Source of the DNA: DASRIA01 sp035650255
GTDB taxonomy: Bacteria; Actinomycetota; Thermoleophilia; Solirubrobacterales; JBBDJG01
Assembly (NCBI GenBank): GCA_035650255.1
Contig: DASRIA010000072.1
Location: 1 to 49,098 of the forward strand
Direction: 5' to 3'
DNA: 49,098 nt
In this document: positions 1 through 8,330 of the stretch, one piece after another
Layout: each line of letters starts with the position of its first letter
Position numbering within the stretch: the first letter of the stretch is position 1
The notes under the pieces: generated by a model
What the model was told of the DNA's origin: nothing
Database searches by the model: none
What the model saw: only the letters and a program-made list of their open reading frames with translations
Position numbers and translations under genes: made by a program

Positions 1-1
1 C

Positions 2-247
2 CCGTTCGACCCGCACCGCTCGATCGACGCACAGGCGCGCCTGATGCGCGACCTCCTGCGCAGGTTCGCGTCCGTGTCGCTGGCCTTGGCCGCCTACAAC
101 GCCGGGCCGGCGCCGGTCGCGCGCTGCGGCTGCGTGCCGCGTTACGCCGAGACGCGCGCATATGTAGTGAGAGTGCTCGCCCTGATGGGCGGCTTCGGCG
201 ACACGCCGCTGGGCGGCGCGTCGCTCGACGTCCGGCTGGTCGAATGA
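2..247 (+). CDS. Lytic transglycosylase, C-terminal fragment
   Basis: The reading frame is open from the left edge, so the start lies outside the window. The visible 81 residues carry the end of an SLT (soluble lytic transglycosylase) domain: LAAYNAGPAPVARCG followed by VPRYAETRAYV, which matches the family's AYNAGPGxV...PxYxETxxYV block. Enzymes of this family cleave the MurNAc-GlcNAc bond of peptidoglycan outside the membrane. The catalytic Glu would lie upstream and cannot be checked. The protein ends about 20 residues after this block with no extra domain. Confidence 0.8.
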   Translation, partial: PFDPHRSIDAQARLMRDLLRRFASVSLALAAYNAGPAPVARCGCVPRYAETRAYVVRVLALMGGFGDTPLGGASLDVRLVE

Positions 248-322
248 ATGCCGTTGCCACTGTGGCTGAATCGGGCTACCACTCGTCGAGCCTCTGCGAT
301 CGTTAGCGTTGTCGTCGGCACG

Positions 323-733
323 ATGACCGACGTTCGATCTCAGGGGAACCTCGAGCGCTTCCACGAGCTGAGGCGGCGGCTGGACGAACACCACGAGGTC
401 AGTCGCACACTCCTCACCGAGGACGCCGAGTGGGTCAGCCCCGATGACGCGGTCGAGCCCGGCACCCGCCGCGGCGCCGACGGCTTCCTCAAAGCGGTCA
501 CGAGCGTCTTCGAGGGATGGGCGGAGTCGATCTTCGAGATCGAGCGGGTGATAGAGCGCGGCGACGACGTGATCGCGCTCGGGCAGCTTCGAACCCGGGG
601 TCGTGTCACGGGCATCGAGTCAACCTTGCCGCACGGCGAGATCTGGACCTTCGACGCAGGCAGGGTTGCCCGCATGCGCTGGTTCAACACCCACGCAGAA
701 ACGCTCGCGGCCGCAGGTCTGGACAAACCGTAA
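323..733 (+). CDS. NTF2/SnoaL-like small protein
   Basis: This 136-residue protein has the size and pattern of the SnoaL-like NTF2 fold: an N-terminal helix pair (LERFHELRRRLDEHHEVS), a middle stretch with EWVSPDDAVEPG, then strands ending VARMRWFNTHAETLAAAG. The ATG at 323 is preferred over the in-frame ATG at 248 because the 25 extra residues look non-homologous and Arg-rich. The family holds both enzymes and ligand-binding proteins, so no substrate is assigned. It is one of four NTF2-like genes in the window. It converges with the next gene, leaving 18 bases. Confidence 0.65.
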   Translation: MTDVRSQGNLERFHELRRRLDEHHEVSRTLLTEDAEWVSPDDAVEPGTRRGADGFLKAVTSVFEGWAESIFEIERVIERGDDVIALGQLRTRGRVTGIESTLPHGEIWTFDAGRVARMRWFNTHAETLAAAGLDKP

Positions 734-751
734 GACCGAAAGCGCGCGGGG

Positions 752-1654
752 CTAGCGGTTGCGCCGCCGGCGCAGCAGCGTCGCTGCCGCGAGCGACATC
801 GCCGCCATCCCGAGCACGCCTGGCACGATCGTGGCGATCGCGGACCCGTCGTCCACGCTGCGGTTGGCGACCGAGTTGGTGGCGACCGCCGCGGGCGGCT
901 TCTCGGCCGGCGCCTCGAGCGCGTCCGTGTTGCCCACCGAGGCGCCGCCGGAGTCCTTCTCCGGCACCCCCTCGAAGAGCGGCGCGGTGCGCGCCTCGGA
1001 ACGGCGCGTGCGCCGCTTGGAAGTCTGCGTCTTGCTGCGCACCGGCTTCGACTCGCGCCGGTCGCCGCGCCGCGCCGTCGTGCGATTGCGCCTGGCCTTG
1101 CCGCGCTTCCGGACATGCTTGGACCGCTTGCGTTGCGTCCGGCGCTTGGCGGCCGGAGTCGGTGCCGCGGAAGGCGACGCCGGCGAGGCGGGGATGGCGG
1201 GCGCGGGCGTTGCAGGTGCAGCCGTCGCTGGAGCCGCCGGCGCCGCAGCCGGCGAGTCGGGAGCGGCCGGTGGGAGCGCGCGCCCGAGGTACTGGAGCTT
1301 GCGCTTCACGGTGGTGTCACCGTCCTCGTCGTCGAGGTCCGCCTCGACCGTCACGCTCTTGGCGCTGCTGCCGAGATCGGGCATCGTGAACGCGCCGCTC
1401 ACGGCCGCTCCGGAACCCGCGCCCTCGACCACGTCGCGGTCGTTCACCTCGATCTCGTAGCGCACCTGTCCGTCCGCTCCGGTGATCGAGAAGCTGACCG
1501 AGTCGCCGGCCCGGGCCTGCGAGGCGGCCAGCTCGAACCGCGGATCGGCGTGGGCGACTGCCGCGCTCATCGCGAGGATGAGCACCCCGAAGAACATCCC
1601 TGCCCACACGCGTCGAATGGCCGTACCGTCCCTGGTCGTCCTGCCCTGTACCAA
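752..1654 (-). CDS. Secreted, C-terminally anchored basic protein
   Basis: No family recognised. An N-terminal hydrophobic stretch (MFFGVLILAMSAAVAHA) looks like a signal peptide. A beta-rich domain of about 90 residues follows (RFELAASQARAGDSVSFSI...), then an Ala/Pro-rich linker, then a strongly basic Arg/Lys segment (KRRTQRKRSKHVRKRGKARR), and finally a hydrophobic helix (IVPGVLGMAAMSLAAATLL) closed by RRRRNR. The C-terminal helix plus Arg tail suggests membrane retention like a sortase substrate, but no LPXTG motif is seen. The start is uncertain: TTG at 1654 sits directly against a GGGAGG, while GTG 1609 or ATG 1597 would also keep the signal peptide. It lies 52 bases downstream of the MFS gene and may be co-transcribed. 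Confidence 0.55.
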   Translation of the reverse strand: MVQGRTTRDGTAIRRVWAGMFFGVLILAMSAAVAHADPRFELAASQARAGDSVSFSITGADGQVRYEIEVNDRDVVEGAGSGAAVSGAFTMPDLGSSAKSVTVEADLDDEDGDTTVKRKLQYLGRALPPAAPDSPAAAPAAPATAAPATPAPAIPASPASPSAAPTPAAKRRTQRKRSKHVRKRGKARRNRTTARRGDRRESKPVRSKTQTSKRRTRRSEARTAPLFEGVPEKDSGGASVGNTDALEAPAEKPPAAVATNSVANRSVDDGSAIATIVPGVLGMAAMSLAAATLLRRRRNR

Positions 1655-1706
1655 CCTCCCATGCCGGGAGGCGGTATGTCAAGCAAAAGTGCTGGAAATC
1701 AGGGGG

Positions 1707-2948
1707 TCACGCACCCGATACCGGCTGCGCCGCCGCCATTCCACGCTCGGGATCGCGCACCGCCGGAACCGCCAGGAACAGTCCCAGCATGCCGGCCGCG
1801 CCCAGCACGCCGGCGCCGATCAGCGTTGCCTTGGCGCCGACCAGCTCGGCGATCGGGCCGGTGAGCGCGAACGAGACCGGGATCAGGCCGACCGAGACGA
1901 ACCAGTCCAGCGACGAGACGCGGCCCAGCAGCTCGCCGGGGACCAGCGTGTGCATGAGCGTGTTCCAGATCACCATGCCGACCGCGTTCGCGCCGAACGC
2001 GACGAAGGCGATCGCGTACATCTGGGTGGCGCTGGAGGCGAGCGCGAACGCCCCGGTCAGGAGCGTCATGAGCGTCCACGCCACGAACATCACCGTGACC
2101 GCACGCCGCGGCAGGGCCCGGCGTCCCATCAGCGCGGCGGCGAAGATCGCGCCCAGGCCGCCGGCGCCGAGCACGAAACCGAACGTGTCGGCGTTCTCCC
2201 CGAGGTCGTTCTTGATCACGTAGGGCAGCAGCACCTCCAGCGGCCCGTAGCTGGCCAGCAGCGCGAGCGCCGCGGAGGCGAGGGTCACCCACACCCAGGC
2301 ATGCGCGCGGACGTAGCGCCACGCCTCCGCGAGGTCCTCGCGCACGGAGACACCAGCGCGGTCGCCCGGAGCGGGCTTGGGCGCGATCAGCAGCAGCGCG
2401 ACCAGCGACGCGGCAAACGTCGCCGCGTCGAGGGCGAACGCCGCGCCGACGCTGAACAGCTCGATCGTCACGCCGCCGAGCGCCGGGCCTGCGAAGCGGA
2501 TGCCGAGCGGCTCGACCAGCTCCTTGAGCGCGTTGGCGCGCAGCAGGTCCTCCTGCGGCACGACCTGGGGCACGATCGCCGTGAACGACGGCTGGAACAG
2601 CGCCTCGCCGACGCCGTAGAAGACCGACAGCACGAGCAGGTGCCACAGCTCGATCACGCCGCCCAGCGACAGGGCGGCCATCCCGGCCAGCGCGCCCATG
2701 CGCAGCACGTCTCCGGCGATCAGCACGGTGCGGCGGTCGAGGCGGTCGCTGGCGACCCCGGCGCCCAGCAGCGCCAGGACCATCGGCAGGGTCCAGGCGA
2801 CGCCCACCACGGCCAGCGCCGTGGGCGCGTTCGACAGCTCGTACACCTGCCAGGGGAGGGCCACGAAGAAGATCCCGTCGCCCACCATCGAGATGCTCTG
2901 GCCGGTCCAGAGCAGGCGAAACTCGCGATGCCGGAGGGTGCGGAGCAT
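1707..2948 (-). CDS. MFS transporter, EntS/DHA3-like exporter
   Basis: A 413-residue polytopic membrane protein of the major facilitator superfamily. It opens with MLRTLRHREFRLLWTGQSIS, the usual opening of the DHA3/EntS-like branch, and carries the loop 2-3 motif ASDRLDRRTVLIAGD (canonical GxLADRxxRR). Length and about 12 hydrophobic segments fit the family. Such proteins export drugs, siderophores or other small molecules by proton antiport; the substrate cannot be told here. It is divergent from uvrC. A TATCCT hexamer ends 7 bases before the ATG, so its transcript may be leaderless. Confidence 0.85.
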   Translation of the reverse strand: MLRTLRHREFRLLWTGQSISMVGDGIFFVALPWQVYELSNAPTALAVVGVAWTLPMVLALLGAGVASDRLDRRTVLIAGDVLRMGALAGMAALSLGGVIELWHLLVLSVFYGVGEALFQPSFTAIVPQVVPQEDLLRANALKELVEPLGIRFAGPALGGVTIELFSVGAAFALDAATFAASLVALLLIAPKPAPGDRAGVSVREDLAEAWRYVRAHAWVWVTLASAALALLASYGPLEVLLPYVIKNDLGENADTFGFVLGAGGLGAIFAAALMGRRALPRRAVTVMFVAWTLMTLLTGAFALASSATQMYAIAFVAFGANAVGMVIWNTLMHTLVPGELLGRVSSLDWFVSVGLIPVSFALTGPIAELVGAKATLIGAGVLGAAGMLGLFLAVPAVRDPERGMAAAQPVSGA

Positions 2949-2995
2949 TCGATCGAGGATAGGGAGGGGGTGGGGCCCTCCTAATCTCTAGGGAG
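2949..2995. promoter_or_regulatory. Divergent promoter region of MFS gene and uvrC
   Basis: The 47 bases between the two start codons hold a TANNNT hexamer for each gene: TAATCT at 2982-2987 (plus strand, 8 bases before the uvrC ATG) and TATCCT on the minus strand at 2961-2956 (7 bases before the MFS ATG). At that spacing transcription would begin at or within a base or two of the start codon. No convincing -35 box is visible. An AGGGAG directly precedes the uvrC ATG but is too close to be an ideal RBS. Inference from spacing only. Confidence 0.4.
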
Positions 2996-4864
2996 ATGGC
3001 CGCCAGCGATCTCGACAGGCTCACCGAACAGCGCCGGGCGCTGCCCGACGCCCCCGGCGTCTACCTGTTTCGCGACGCGGAGGGGCGCGTGCTGTACGTC
3101 GGGAAGGCGAACTCGATCCGCAAGCGGGTCGGCTCGCACTTCAGCGGCAAGACGGCGCGGGGGTCGCTCGAGTTCCTGTCGAAGGTGGACTCCTTCGACT
3201 TCATCGTGACGCAGAACGAGGCCGAGGCCCTGCTGGCGGAGCAGCGCTTCATCAAGCAGCACCGGCCGCCGTTCAACATCCGGCTGCGCGACGACAAGTC
3301 GTACCCCTACGTCGGCATCTCGCTGGAGGAGCGCTTCCCGCGCGTGTACTTCACGCGCGAGCGCCATCGCGCCGAGCGGGCGTACTTCGGCCCGTTCTCG
3401 AGCGCCAAGCGCGTGCGCGAGACGCTCGACCTGCTGGGGCAGCTCTTTCCCTACCGGACGTGTGACGGTCCCGAGCCGGGCCGCTCCTCGGGCAGCCCCT
3501 GCCTGGACTACTACATCAAGCGCTGCCAGGCGCCCTGCGTCGACTATGTGACGGAGGAGGAGTACCGCGCGAACATCGAGGCCATCATCAGCTTCCTGTC
3601 CGGCCGATACCGCCAGATCGAGCGCGAGCTCGAGCAGCAGATGTCCGCGGCCGCGGAAGCACAGGAGTTCGAGCAGGCGGCCGTCTTCCGCAACCGGCTG
3701 CGCGCTGTGCGCTCGCTGTTCCAGCGGCAGCGGATCGCGAGCGGGACGGTCGGCACGCTCGACGTGCTGGCCGTCGCCGTCGAGGACACCGAGGCGAACG
3801 CGCAGGTCTTCCAAGTGCGCGACGGTGTCCTGGCCGACCGCCAGAGCTTCTATCTCGAGAACCGCGCCGGTCGGTCCGAGGACGAGGTCGCGGAGGAGTT
3901 CGCGATCCAGTACTACGCGACGTCGCTCTCGATCCCCGGCGAGATCGTGGGTCCGGCGTCGCTGGCCGAGGCCGCCGTCGTGAAGCAGGCGCTGGAGGAG
4001 CGGCGCGAGGCCCCAGTCGAGATCAGGCACGCGCGGCGGGGGGAGAAGCGCCGCCTGTACGAGCTCGCCGAGCGCAACGCGCGGCTCGCGATCGAGCAGG
4101 ACAAGCTCAAGACAGAGCGTCGGCGTCAGCAGCGGGTCGATGCCCTGAACGACCTGCGCGAGGCGCTCGGCATGGACGCGCTCCCCGTCCGCATCGAGGG
4201 CTACGACATCTCGAATCTCGGCCCCGAGCACACGGTCGCCTCGATGGTCGTGTTCGAGGGCGGGGCTCCCCGCAAGTCGGACTACCGGCGCTTCAAGATC
4301 CGCAAGCTGGCGGGCCGCCAGGACGACTTCGCCGCGATGCAGGAGGTCCTCACGCGGCGGATGGCGCGCTGGGTGGAGCAGCGCGACCTCTCGCCGCACG
4401 ACCCGGAGCGGGATCGCAGCTTCGCGGCGCTGCCCGCGTTGATCGTGATCGACGGGGGGAAGGGCCAGCTCTCGAGCGGCGTGGCCGCGCTGGACGAGTT
4501 CGTGGAGGCCGGGGTCGTCGTGGTGAGCCTCGCCAAGCGACTGGAGGAGATATATGTGCCGGGCCGCGGGCAGCCGATCGTCCTGCCGCGCGACTCACGC
4601 GCCCTCCAGCTGCTCCAGCGCATCCGCGACGAGGCGCACCGGTTTGCGGGCGAGCACCACCGCCTGCGGCGCACCCAGTCCATGAAGAAGTCCGTGCTCG
4701 ACGAGCTCCCCGGCGTGGGGCCGGTGCGCAAGCGGACCCTCCTGCTGCACTTCGGCTCGCCGGAGCGCTTCCTGGGCGCGACGCGGGAGGAGCTGGAGGC
4801 GGTGCCCGGCCTACCGGGAAAGGTGGCTAGGCAGATTCACGAACAGCTGAACAAGACGGGCTAG
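2996..4864 (+). CDS. uvrC: UvrABC excinuclease subunit C
   Basis: The 622-residue protein has the full UvrC layout: an N-terminal GIY-YIG nuclease (PGVYLFRDAEGRVLYVGKA) for the 3' incision, a UVR motif that contacts UvrB (EFEQAAVFRNRLRAVRSL, around residue 225), an RNase H-like domain for the 5' incision (GYDISNLGPEHTVASMVVF and IVIDGGKGQLSSG), and a C-terminal helix-hairpin-helix pair (LDELPGVGPVRKRTLLLHF). With UvrA and UvrB it excises bulky DNA lesions in the cytoplasm. Neither partner is in the window. Its 3' end overlaps the convergent cyclic-di-GMP gene by 38 bases. Confidence 0.97.
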   Translation: MAASDLDRLTEQRRALPDAPGVYLFRDAEGRVLYVGKANSIRKRVGSHFSGKTARGSLEFLSKVDSFDFIVTQNEAEALLAEQRFIKQHRPPFNIRLRDDKSYPYVGISLEERFPRVYFTRERHRAERAYFGPFSSAKRVRETLDLLGQLFPYRTCDGPEPGRSSGSPCLDYYIKRCQAPCVDYVTEEEYRANIEAIISFLSGRYRQIERELEQQMSAAAEAQEFEQAAVFRNRLRAVRSLFQRQRIASGTVGTLDVLAVAVEDTEANAQVFQVRDGVLADRQSFYLENRAGRSEDEVAEEFAIQYYATSLSIPGEIVGPASLAEAAVVKQALEERREAPVEIRHARRGEKRRLYELAERNARLAIEQDKLKTERRRQQRVDALNDLREALGMDALPVRIEGYDISNLGPEHTVASMVVFEGGAPRKSDYRRFKIRKLAGRQDDFAAMQEVLTRRMARWVEQRDLSPHDPERDRSFAALPALIVIDGGKGQLSSGVAALDEFVEAGVVVVSLAKRLEEIYVPGRGQPIVLPRDSRALQLLQRIRDEAHRFAGEHHRLRRTQSMKKSVLDELPGVGPVRKRTLLLHFGSPERFLGATREELEAVPGLPGKVARQIHEQLNKTG

Positions 4865-6533
4865 CCGGCGCCAGCGCTGCGAGCAGCGCCTCCACGACGT
4901 CTGCGTCGAATTGCGTCCCCGCGTTGCGTCGCAGCTCCGCGATCGCGTCGTCGACGCTGATCGCCGCACGGTACGGCCGGTCGCTCGTCATCGCCTCGAA
5001 CGCGTCCGAGACGGCCAGGATGCGCGCCTCGAGGGGAATCGACCCGTTCGACAGGCCGAAGGGAAAGCCCTCGCCGTCGAGCCGCTCGTGATGCGCCAGC
5101 ACCCATTCGCCGATGTCACCCAGCCGCGCGTTGGCGAGGATCCGGGCGCCGATCTCGGAGTGGCGGCGGATCTCGACCCACTCCTCGGCACTCAGAGGCC
5201 CGGGCTTGCAGAGGACCATGTGCGAGATCGCGACGTTGCCGACGTCGTGCAGCAGCCCCGCAAGCCGCACGCGTTCCACGGTGGTCGCATCGAGTCCCAT
5301 CTGCTTGGCGATCAGCTCGCAATAACGGCCGACCGCCTGCGAGTGGCCTGCGGTGCCGGTGTCGCCCATGTCGAGGGCCTGCGTGAGCGCGAGCATCGTG
5401 GCGAGCTGCTCGTTGCGCTTGCTGTTACGCCCGTTCGCGGGCGTCAGCACTCCGACGACTTCATTGCTGTAGATGACGGTGCGGTCGCGCCCCAGCTCCT
5501 TGGCCGCGTACAGGGCGTCGTCGGCCGCGCCCACGAGGTCCTGTCGCGTCGTCCCGTGCTGCGGGCGGGTCGCCACGCCGAAGCTGATCGTGAGCGGGAT
5601 GTCGTCGTGCTCGAACTCCTGGCGCAGCGCGACGCGCAGCCGCTCGGCCAGCATGAACGCCTCGGCGCCGTCGGTGTCGGGGGCGACCAGCGCGAACTCT
5701 TCTCCGCCGAACCGGGTGAGGCAGTCGATGCGGCGCTTCTCCCGGTTGAGGACCGCGCCGGCACGCGCCAGCGCCTGGTCGCCGGCGTAGTGCCCGAACA
5801 GGTCGTTGACCTTCTTGAACCCGTCGAGGTCGCCGATCAGCACGCTCAGCGGATGATCCCCGCGCCGCGAGCGCTCGACCTCGAGCTCGAAGTGCTCCTC
5901 GAAGCCGCGCCGGTTGAGCAGGCCCGTGAGCGGGTCGGTGCGAGCGGCGTCGGCAAGCTGCAGGACCATCCCGTCCACCTGCGACTTGAGCATCGTGATC
6001 AGCACGCCCGACACGACCAGCCCGCTGGCTGCCACGAGCCACAGCTCCAGCGCCTCCCCGCGCGGCTCGTCGGCCAGCGTCAGGACGAGGCCGTAGCCGG
6101 CCAGGGCAAGCGCGAGCTGCCCCACCGCCGCGGACCGGGTGAGGAAGTAGCACGAGTAGAACACGATCCATAGATAGAAGAGCGCGTGCGGCGCCGTGGG
6201 CTCGCCGCGGAAGTGGATGCCGACCGTGATCAGCAGCGTGCCGCACGCGACGAGCAACGGGAACGCGGCCTCGGGGAGCCGGTCTCCGCGCCAGATCACC
6301 CAGGCGGTGCCGGCAAACGTGGCGCCGATCGTCGCGAGCATCCCGGGCACGTTCGCCTCGGGATGGGGAAGGGCGAGGAACAGCAGCAGGGAGAGCGAGG
6401 CGCCGGCCGCGAAGAGCAATGCCAGCGTGCGAGCCATCAATGCGTGGCGTTGGCCCGCATCCAGGGGGGCCGTGGCGGCCGCGCTCGGTGGCAGCGGCCC
6501 GGCTTGAGCGAAGGAATCCATTCCGAGGTACAT
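4827..6533 (-). CDS. Membrane GGDEF plus HD-GYP cyclic-di-GMP enzyme
   Basis: A 568-residue protein. About six hydrophobic segments fill residues 30-190. A diguanylate cyclase domain follows (TDPLTGLLNRRGF; signature GGEEF at 276-280). An inhibitory RxxD site (RRID, 267-270) sits exactly five residues before the signature, so product inhibition is expected. The C-terminus is an HD-GYP phosphodiesterase: HD pair at 429-430 (LLHDVGN) and HHERLDGEGFP from 481, where the GYP tripeptide is GFP. The protein could therefore both make and degrade cyclic-di-GMP. ATG 6533 is chosen because AAGGACG lies about 10 bases upstream; an in-frame start at 6599 adds a Pro/Arg-rich, unlikely extension. It overlaps the 3' end of uvrC. 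Confidence 0.9.
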   Translation of the reverse strand: MYLGMDSFAQAGPLPPSAAATAPLDAGQRHALMARTLALLFAAGASLSLLLFLALPHPEANVPGMLATIGATFAGTAWVIWRGDRLPEAAFPLLVACGTLLITVGIHFRGEPTAPHALFYLWIVFYSCYFLTRSAAVGQLALALAGYGLVLTLADEPRGEALELWLVAASGLVVSGVLITMLKSQVDGMVLQLADAARTDPLTGLLNRRGFEEHFELEVERSRRGDHPLSVLIGDLDGFKKVNDLFGHYAGDQALARAGAVLNREKRRIDCLTRFGGEEFALVAPDTDGAEAFMLAERLRVALRQEFEHDDIPLTISFGVATRPQHGTTRQDLVGAADDALYAAKELGRDRTVIYSNEVVGVLTPANGRNSKRNEQLATMLALTQALDMGDTGTAGHSQAVGRYCELIAKQMGLDATTVERVRLAGLLHDVGNVAISHMVLCKPGPLSAEEWVEIRRHSEIGARILANARLGDIGEWVLAHHERLDGEGFPFGLSNGSIPLEARILAVSDAFEAMTSDRPYRAAISVDDAIAELRRNAGTQFDADVVEALLAALAPASPSCSAVRESA

Positions 6534-6607
6534 CGCGAGCGGCCGTCCTTGGCTTCCCGCTCCTACCAAGTTAGAACAGCCGCGCGCCGGGGGCGACACT
6601 TTTGTCT

Positions 6608-6724
6608 AGGGCTTCGCCCACCTGAAGTCCTGTGCGTCGCGCCAACGGCGCTCGCCGGCACTCTTATCAAGGGCTTCCCCCACCTGAAGTCCTGTGCTTC
6701 GCGCCTTGCGGCGCTCGCCGGCAC
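6608..6724. repeat. Tandem pair of about 55-bp intergenic repeats
   Basis: Copy 1 spans 6608-6661 and copy 2 spans 6670-6724, a 62-base period. They share AGGGCTTC, CCACCTGAAGTCCTGTGC, TCGCGCC and GGCGCTCGCCGGCAC with a few substitutions. Each copy contains a small hairpin with identical arms GCGCC/GGCGC but different loops (AAC in copy 1, TTGC in copy 2), so the stem is kept while the loop varies. No open frame is convincing across them. They lie between the cyclic-di-GMP gene (upstream side) and the mce operon. Function unknown; a dispersed REP-like element is the simplest reading. Confidence 0.7.
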
Positions 6725-6870
6725 ATATTCCCTGCTGAAACGCTTAATCCATACTTAACTGCCGACTTTCACCGCGGAAAAGCTTCTGCGTTAGACTGCC
6801 GCCCCACTGGTCGCGAACCCCCATCTGATGGGAAAAGCGCGGCATTTGGACGACGGAGGAGAAAGAGTTC
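6725..6870 (+). promoter_or_regulatory. Putative mce operon control region
   Basis: This A/T-richer stretch precedes the mce genes. A possible -10, TAGACT, sits at 6792-6797 with only a poor -35 (TTCACC, 6768-6773). Downstream, at 6820-6832, is a 13-base palindrome CCCATC-T-GATGGG, placed where a repressor could block transcription. A strong GGAGGAG lies at 6855-6861, nine bases before a TTG that opens a 39-codon frame. No regulator gene is adjacent. The assignment is inference from position and symmetry. Confidence 0.3.
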
Positions 6871-6990
6871 TTGACTCGTGAGGGGCGGCTTCGATCAGGC
6901 CGCTCCTGTGCGTGGCGCAGGGACTCGAGGGAGAGGTCATGGGAGAGGATGGGTTCTCCCCACGGATTCCATAGGGACGGGCAGGAATGA
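6871..6990 (+). CDS. Putative leader ORF coupled to the mce operon
   Basis: A 39-codon frame starts at TTG 6871 behind GGAGGAG (6855-6861) and ends in a TGA that overlaps the ATG of the first mce gene (ATGA at 6987-6990). The predicted peptide is Arg-rich (MTREGRLRSGRSCAWRRDS...) with no signal peptide or known domain. The RBS is better than the one directly before the mce ATG, so translation of this frame could deliver ribosomes to the operon. It may equally be a chance frame in GC-rich DNA. Confidence 0.3.
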   Translation: MTREGRLRSGRSCAWRRDSRERSWERMGSPHGFHRDGQE

Positions 6991-8330
6991 CCATCGCTAG
7001 AGCGGCGGCCATCGGATCGCTCATTGTCGCGATCGTGGCTGTCGGCGTGCTCATGTTCGGGTCCGGTGGCGGCACCGAATACACGATCCATCTGCAGAGC
7101 GCCAACCAGCTCGTGAAGGGCAACGAGGTGAAGGTCGGCGGCCTCGCCGTCGGCGAGATCACCGACATCCAGCTCGCGGAGGACAACCAGGCCGACATCA
7201 AGGTCTCCATCAACGAGGACTTCGCGCCGCTCCACCAGGGCACCGAGGCAACGGTCCGCGTGACGTCGCTCCCGTCGGTCGCCAACCGCTTCATCGCCCT
7301 CCATCCCGGCCCCAACAACGCGCCGGAGATCCCCGAGGGCGGGATCCTCGAGACCGACCAGACGACCAATGCGGTCGACCTCGACCAGCTCTTCAACACG
7401 CTCGACCCACCGACCCGCAAGGGCCTCCAGGAAACGCTCCAGGGCCTTGCCGGCTGGTACGTCGGCCAGAGCGACAACCTGCAGGACACCTTCAAGTACC
7501 TGGGCCCGTCGCTGGGCAACTTCACGAAGGTGATGCAGGAGCTGGGGCGCGACCAGAAGACGTTCACCGACCTGGTCGTGAACGGCGCGCGCGCGGTCAG
7601 CGCGATCGCCGAGCGGCGCGACGACCTGTCCGCGCTGGTCCAGAACGGGAACATCTTCGCGCGCGCGATCGCGGCCGAGAACGAGTCGTTCGACCGCGCG
7701 CTGGCCGCGTTCCCCGACGTGCTGCAGGAGGGAGCGAGCACCTTCAGGAATCTGCGCGGCGCGCTCGACGACCTCAACCGCCTGACCGACGTCTCGAAGA
7801 CCCAGATCAAGGGCCTGACGCCGTTCCTGCGTGACCTCACCGGCCTGGTCAGGACTCTGCGCCCCGCGTTCAACGACCTCGGCCTGCTCGTCAACAACCC
7901 CGGTGCGGACAACGACTCGACCGACCTCATGCGCCGGTTCCCCGCGCTCCAGCGGCTGTCGGCCACGAACACCAAGAACTCCGTCGCGGCGCTGAAGTCG
8001 GGGCAGGACGAGGTCGAGTTCCTGCGCCCGTACGCGCCCGAGATCTCCTCCTGGATCGCGCACTTCGCGCAGGTCCCGGCCTACTACGACGCAAACGGCC
8101 ACTACGCGCGGGTGCTCCCGATCTTCAACGCGTTCGCCTTCGACGAAGGCGCGAACCAGCTGAACGCGCTGAGCCCGGCCGAGCGCAAGCTCGCGCAGAG
8201 CTTCCGCGGCTCGCGCTTCTGCCCGGGCGGGGCCACCCAGCCTGCGCCGGACGGCTCCAACCCGTTCACCGACGACGGGCGCCTGACCGCGGAGGACTGC
8301 GACCCGAACATCAGGCCGGTGGGCCCGTGA
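6987..8330 (+). CDS. MCE family protein, first of six
   Basis: A 447-residue protein with an N-terminal membrane helix (about residues 6-25) and an MCE/MlaD beta-barrel domain at about 30-110 (LVKGNEVKVGGLAVGEITDI). A long helical region follows, then a C-terminal tail with its only two cysteines (RFCPGG and EDCDPN). MCE proteins form hexameric tunnels that carry lipids or sterols through the cell envelope together with YrbE permeases and an ATPase. It begins the six-gene set; its ATG overlaps the stop of a possible leader ORF and its stop overlaps the next start (GTGA). No lipobox is present. Confidence 0.9.
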   Translation: MTIARAAAIGSLIVAIVAVGVLMFGSGGGTEYTIHLQSANQLVKGNEVKVGGLAVGEITDIQLAEDNQADIKVSINEDFAPLHQGTEATVRVTSLPSVANRFIALHPGPNNAPEIPEGGILETDQTTNAVDLDQLFNTLDPPTRKGLQETLQGLAGWYVGQSDNLQDTFKYLGPSLGNFTKVMQELGRDQKTFTDLVVNGARAVSAIAERRDDLSALVQNGNIFARAIAAENESFDRALAAFPDVLQEGASTFRNLRGALDDLNRLTDVSKTQIKGLTPFLRDLTGLVRTLRPAFNDLGLLVNNPGADNDSTDLMRRFPALQRLSATNTKNSVAALKSGQDEVEFLRPYAPEISSWIAHFAQVPAYYDANGHYARVLPIFNAFAFDEGANQLNALSPAERKLAQSFRGSRFCPGGATQPAPDGSNPFTDDGRLTAEDCDPNIRPVGP

